From positions 22,321-86,320 of the forward strand of contig JAZNBG010000011.1 in the NCBI GenBank assembly GCA_045586925.1: DNA of 64,000 nt, read 5' to 3'. Shown here in pieces: positions 61,994 through 64,000 of the stretch. This DNA comes from SIG440 sp045586925. GTDB lineage: Bacteria; Bacillota; Clostridia; Monoglobales; Monoglobaceae. How positions within the stretch are numbered: position 1 is the first letter of the stretch; each line of letters opens with the position of its first letter. Under the pieces are notes generated by a model. That model was not told the DNA's origin. It was given only the letters and a program-made list of their open reading frames with translations, and ran no database searches. The position numbers and the translations under genes are program-made.

Positions 61994-62755
61994 GTGTTTA
62001 AAAATATAGAGAATTTAAAAATAGAAGACATCAGTAAAGGTGCGTCAAAAAACAAATCCTCAGTTTACTGCCGCAAGGCTAACACCTTTATTTTACGTAC
62101 TGCGGGCAGTATGCGATATGTGTTTTCGGACTGTCATCTTGATTGTCAAACAGGTGAAATTATTTTTTTGCCAAAGGGATCCAGTTACGACTATGTGTCC
62201 CTTACCGATATCCCCTGCGAATATGTGGCTATAAGATTTGATGCCGAGCTTTCGGATATCGCCCCCTCTGTTCATTCGTTGGATCGTTTTCAGGAATTGG
62301 AAGAAATTACAAACAACCTGACAGACCTGTGGAAGTTTGGCGGTCGGCACGAACATTACAAGTGTTATTCGGTTTTTTATAATCTTTTAGCACACCTTGA
62401 AGGGCTTGAAAATCAAGCCTATGCAGATAAAAAGAATTTTCATATAATTTCTCCCGCTGTTTCGTATTTGAAAAAGCATATATACGATTGCAACCTGAAA
62501 ATCGAAGCACTGCACCGGCTTTGCGGTATATCGGGAACATACTTCCGCAAAATATTTCAGGCAAACTACAGCACAAGTCCACAAAAGTATATATTAACAA
62601 AAAGGCTATCCCGTGCAAAATCAATAATTGACAATGGTGATTTTGACTCCATTTCCGAAGTTGCAACTGCTGTAGGCTTTAATGACCCTCTTTATTTCAG
62701 TCGTGCCTTTAGAAAGACATATGGTGTTTCGCCATCGCAATATGCAAAAAGCTAA
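61994..62755 (+). CDS. AraC-family transcriptional regulator
   Basis: 253 aa from GTG at 61994 with GGAGG upstream. N-terminal cupin-like half (DCHLDCQTGEIIFLPKGSSY) and the C-terminal AraC domain (IEALHRLCGISGTYFRKIF, ISEVATAVGFNDPLYFSRAF). Divergent from the MATE gene over 180 bp and may control it. Confidence 0.9.
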   Translation: MFKNIENLKIEDISKGASKNKSSVYCRKANTFILRTAGSMRYVFSDCHLDCQTGEIIFLPKGSSYDYVSLTDIPCEYVAIRFDAELSDIAPSVHSLDRFQELEEITNNLTDLWKFGGRHEHYKCYSVFYNLLAHLEGLENQAYADKKNFHIISPAVSYLKKHIYDCNLKIEALHRLCGISGTYFRKIFQANYSTSPQKYILTKRLSRAKSIIDNGDFDSISEVATAVGFNDPLYFSRAFRKTYGVSPSQYAKS

Positions 62756-62826
62756 AAAAGACAATCGGTTTAGATTACATATAAAAATAAGTTTTGCATT
62801 GACAAGTTTCATGAATAATACAAAAC

Positions 62827-62857
62827 AAAAAATCCTGTCTTTCGACAGGATTTTTTG
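62827..62857 (+). terminator. Terminator of the AraC gene
   Basis: AAAAAATCCTGTC/GACAGGATTTTTT stem with a TTTC loop. Confidence 0.9.
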
Positions 62858-62924
62858 TTTTGGCTTTCACGTACATAATAGATGCAACCTCTTTTTGTTG
62901 TTTCTATCAAGTTTCAACGGTAAC

Positions 62925-63111
62925 ATTTATCAGTGACATTATCAGTGACATTTATATAAACAAACTCGCCAAAGCGAGTTTGTACCATACTTCTTCCCTA
63001 TTCAATATTACTTATTACTTTCCAAAAATCGACAAGTATTTTTAGGGAATAGTGAAAAGTGAATAGGTAATAAGTAAAATCGACATCCTTCTGTCGAAGA
63101 ATGTCGATTTT
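62925..63111. repeat. Cluster of short repeats and hairpins between the AraC gene and tRNA-Asn
   Basis: It holds a direct repeat of ATCAGTGACATT, a hairpin CAAACTCGC/GCGAGTTTG, inverted TACTTATTAC...GTAATAAGTA arms, and an AAAATCGACAT/ATGTCGATTTT stem at 63076-63110 that may end the tRNA transcript of the opposite strand. No gene seen. Confidence 0.55.
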
Positions 63112-63187
63112 TGGCTCCCCCTGCTGGGCTTGAACCAGCGACATCATGATTAACAGTCATGCGCTCTACCGACTGAGCTAAGGAGGA
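63112..63187 (-). tRNA. tRNA-Asn (GTT)
   Basis: 76 nt read on the minus strand. Acceptor TCCTCCT pairs with AGGGGGA, D arm AGCTCAGTCGGTAGAGC, anticodon loop CTGTTAA (anticodon GTT), T arm GCTGG TTCAAGC CCAGC, encoded CCA end. It lies on the minus strand with a terminator-like stem beyond its 3' end. Confidence 0.95.
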
Positions 63188-63280
63188 ATATTTAATCAAC
63201 AATATATATTATATTCACTTTTTTAAAAATGTCAATACCCCTTAGCAAAATTTCGCATGTCTTTTTTCGACAATGTGCAT

Positions 63281-63424
63281 TTATGCAGCATTTTCTCCTG
63301 ATTCAAGTTCACGAACGTCCTGTTCACATTCGGCATAAGTGTCGCCGCTGAAAATAAATTCGCCAACGGCGTTGTACACCTCATAGTGTCCGTTTACTGC
63401 TATAATATTAAAAAAGTTTTTCAT
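63281..63424 (-). CDS. 47-aa conserved-looking small protein, unknown function
   Basis: ATG at 63424 with AAAGGAG seven bases upstream; stop at 63281. The product begins MKNFFNIIAVNGHYEVYNAV, contains FIFSGDTYAECEQDV and ends in an acidic tail. The good ribosome site and balanced composition argue for a real gene. No family recognised; the fold looks like a short beta hairpin pair plus helix (inference). Confidence 0.6.
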   Translation of the reverse strand: MKNFFNIIAVNGHYEVYNAVGEFIFSGDTYAECEQDVRELESGENAA

Positions 63425-63635
63425 ATAAATACAACTCCTTTACGTTTTGTATCTTTATAATACATCATTATGTGTACTATAAAACGGACACAAACAAAAA
63501 AGAGTTGTACCTTAATTGTAAAATTAAACGCCAGAATTTGCCTACTTTTACTTTTACAATCGTGCATTTAGTTTTACAAATTTATGTATTTATGTGATAA
63601 TACTCTTAGCTGTCTGACCGGAAAGGAGCAGACCT

Positions 63636-63923
63636 ATGAGTAAACATCTTACACTATCAGACAGAGCTATTATTGAAAAATATTTAGCTCTTGATGTGTC
63701 ATTTGCTTACATAGCAAGACACCTTAATAGAAGTGCTACAACCATATCAAGAGAAGTCAAAAATCATCGTTGTTTCGTAAATGGCAATGTCTATACCAAC
63801 AATGATTGTGCCTATTATCGTACTTGTTTAAGGCGTAACTTTTGTGATACAGAAAGGGACCGGAACATAAAGATGGTTTTTATATCTTCTAAACCTCTAT
63901 CGTCTCCTTTACATACCTGCTGA
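63636..63923 (+). pseudogene. IS30-family transposase, truncated
   Basis: 95 aa. The N-terminal HTH_38 domain is intact (LTLSDRAIIEKYLALDVSF, then NRSATTISREVKNHR), and the cysteine motif (CAYYRTCLRRNFCDTE) follows. The frame then leaves the family near residue 82 and stops. The DDE nuclease domain is absent before the window end, so this is a 5' fragment or frameshifted copy. GGAG precedes the start. It marks an IS insertion near tRNA-Asn. Confidence 0.8.
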
Positions 63924-64000
63924 AATTCTTTTTTTATTACTGTCTACTTCGCAATTTCCTATAAAATAAAAAAAGACTCAAATTCTTTGTAAAAAGAATG

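Noticed and set aside
63008..63202. 64-codon minus-strand frame over tRNA-Asn
   Set aside because: It translates the tRNA itself and flanking repeats, a well-known false gene type.

Overview
The window looks like chromosome of an endospore-forming, anaerobic Clostridia-type Firmicute with low to moderate GC. The evidence is Firmicutes gene orders (rplS-lepB-ylqF-rnhB-yraN; spoIIM next to xerD), sporulation genes (spoIIM, a cortex-lytic-type LysM/GH18 protein, the 3' part of sigK), a pyruvate:ferredoxin oxidoreductase, an NfnAB electron-bifurcating pair, and AGGAGG-type ribosome binding sites throughout. The exact lineage cannot be read from the sequence.

Layout. (1) 1-9.3 kb, minus strand: a carbohydrate locus running amidohydrolase, DUF4091 protein, Gfo/Idh/MocA oxidoreductase, AraC-type response regulator, YesM-type kinase, LplB-type permease and an SLH-domain exported protein cut by the window edge. 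Two promoter regions carry the same paired AGGACAT site with exactly 21-bp spacing. (2) 9.4-13.3 kb: an accessory island with an 820-aa protein that joins a catalytically dead C5-cytosine-methyltransferase-like domain to an OLD-like AAA ATPase with TOPRIM motifs. It is followed by mobile-element debris: an ATPase pseudogene, tandem repeats around a tRNA-Leu 3' half, and an IS3-family end. (3) 13.3-17.4 kb: a second sugar locus (two oxidoreductases, a sugar-phosphate isomerase/epimerase-like protein, an AraC regulator), bracketed by two copies of the ATPase pseudogene. (4) 17.7-19.7 kb: a large serine recombinase whose stop codon lies in an AATGA core, joined in frame to the 3' part of sigK. 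This looks like the edge of a skin-type excisable element, so some or all of the left 19 kb may lie inside it (inference; the other edge is not in view).

(5) 19.8-27.6 kb, minus strand: housekeeping and sporulation genes (xerD, spoIIM, proC, aminotransferase, dipeptidase, yraN, rnhB, ylqF, lepB, rplS). (6) 27.6-32 kb: AraC regulator, L-fucose isomerase and a rhamnulokinase-family kinase. (7) 32-41.4 kb: rpsB-tsf, nifJ, a 32-aa membrane peptide, the LysM/GH18 protein, and a glycine riboswitch controlling a sodium:alanine/glycine symporter. (8) 41.4-47 kb: a 275-bp nested palindromic element, nfnBA, topB, a DUF1292 protein and ruvX. (9) 47-52.8 kb: a DnaA-box cluster and a structured leader ahead of acn-icd-rex-ogg-nitroreductase. 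(10) 52.8-62.8 kb: IMP dehydrogenase, KDG kinase/KDPG aldolase, CPBP protease, NSS transporter, histidine phosphatase, exo/endonuclease-family protein, MATE transporter, AraC regulator. (11) 62.8-64 kb: tRNA-Asn, a 47-aa ORF and a truncated IS30-family transposase.

The strongest candidates for undescribed biology are the dead-methyltransferase/ATPase/TOPRIM fusion (9827-12289), a shared loop-to-Shine-Dalgarno pairing leader ahead of both ylqF and acn, and the 275-bp nested palindrome at 41528-41802. The sigK/skin-type junction is a known type of system in an informative configuration.
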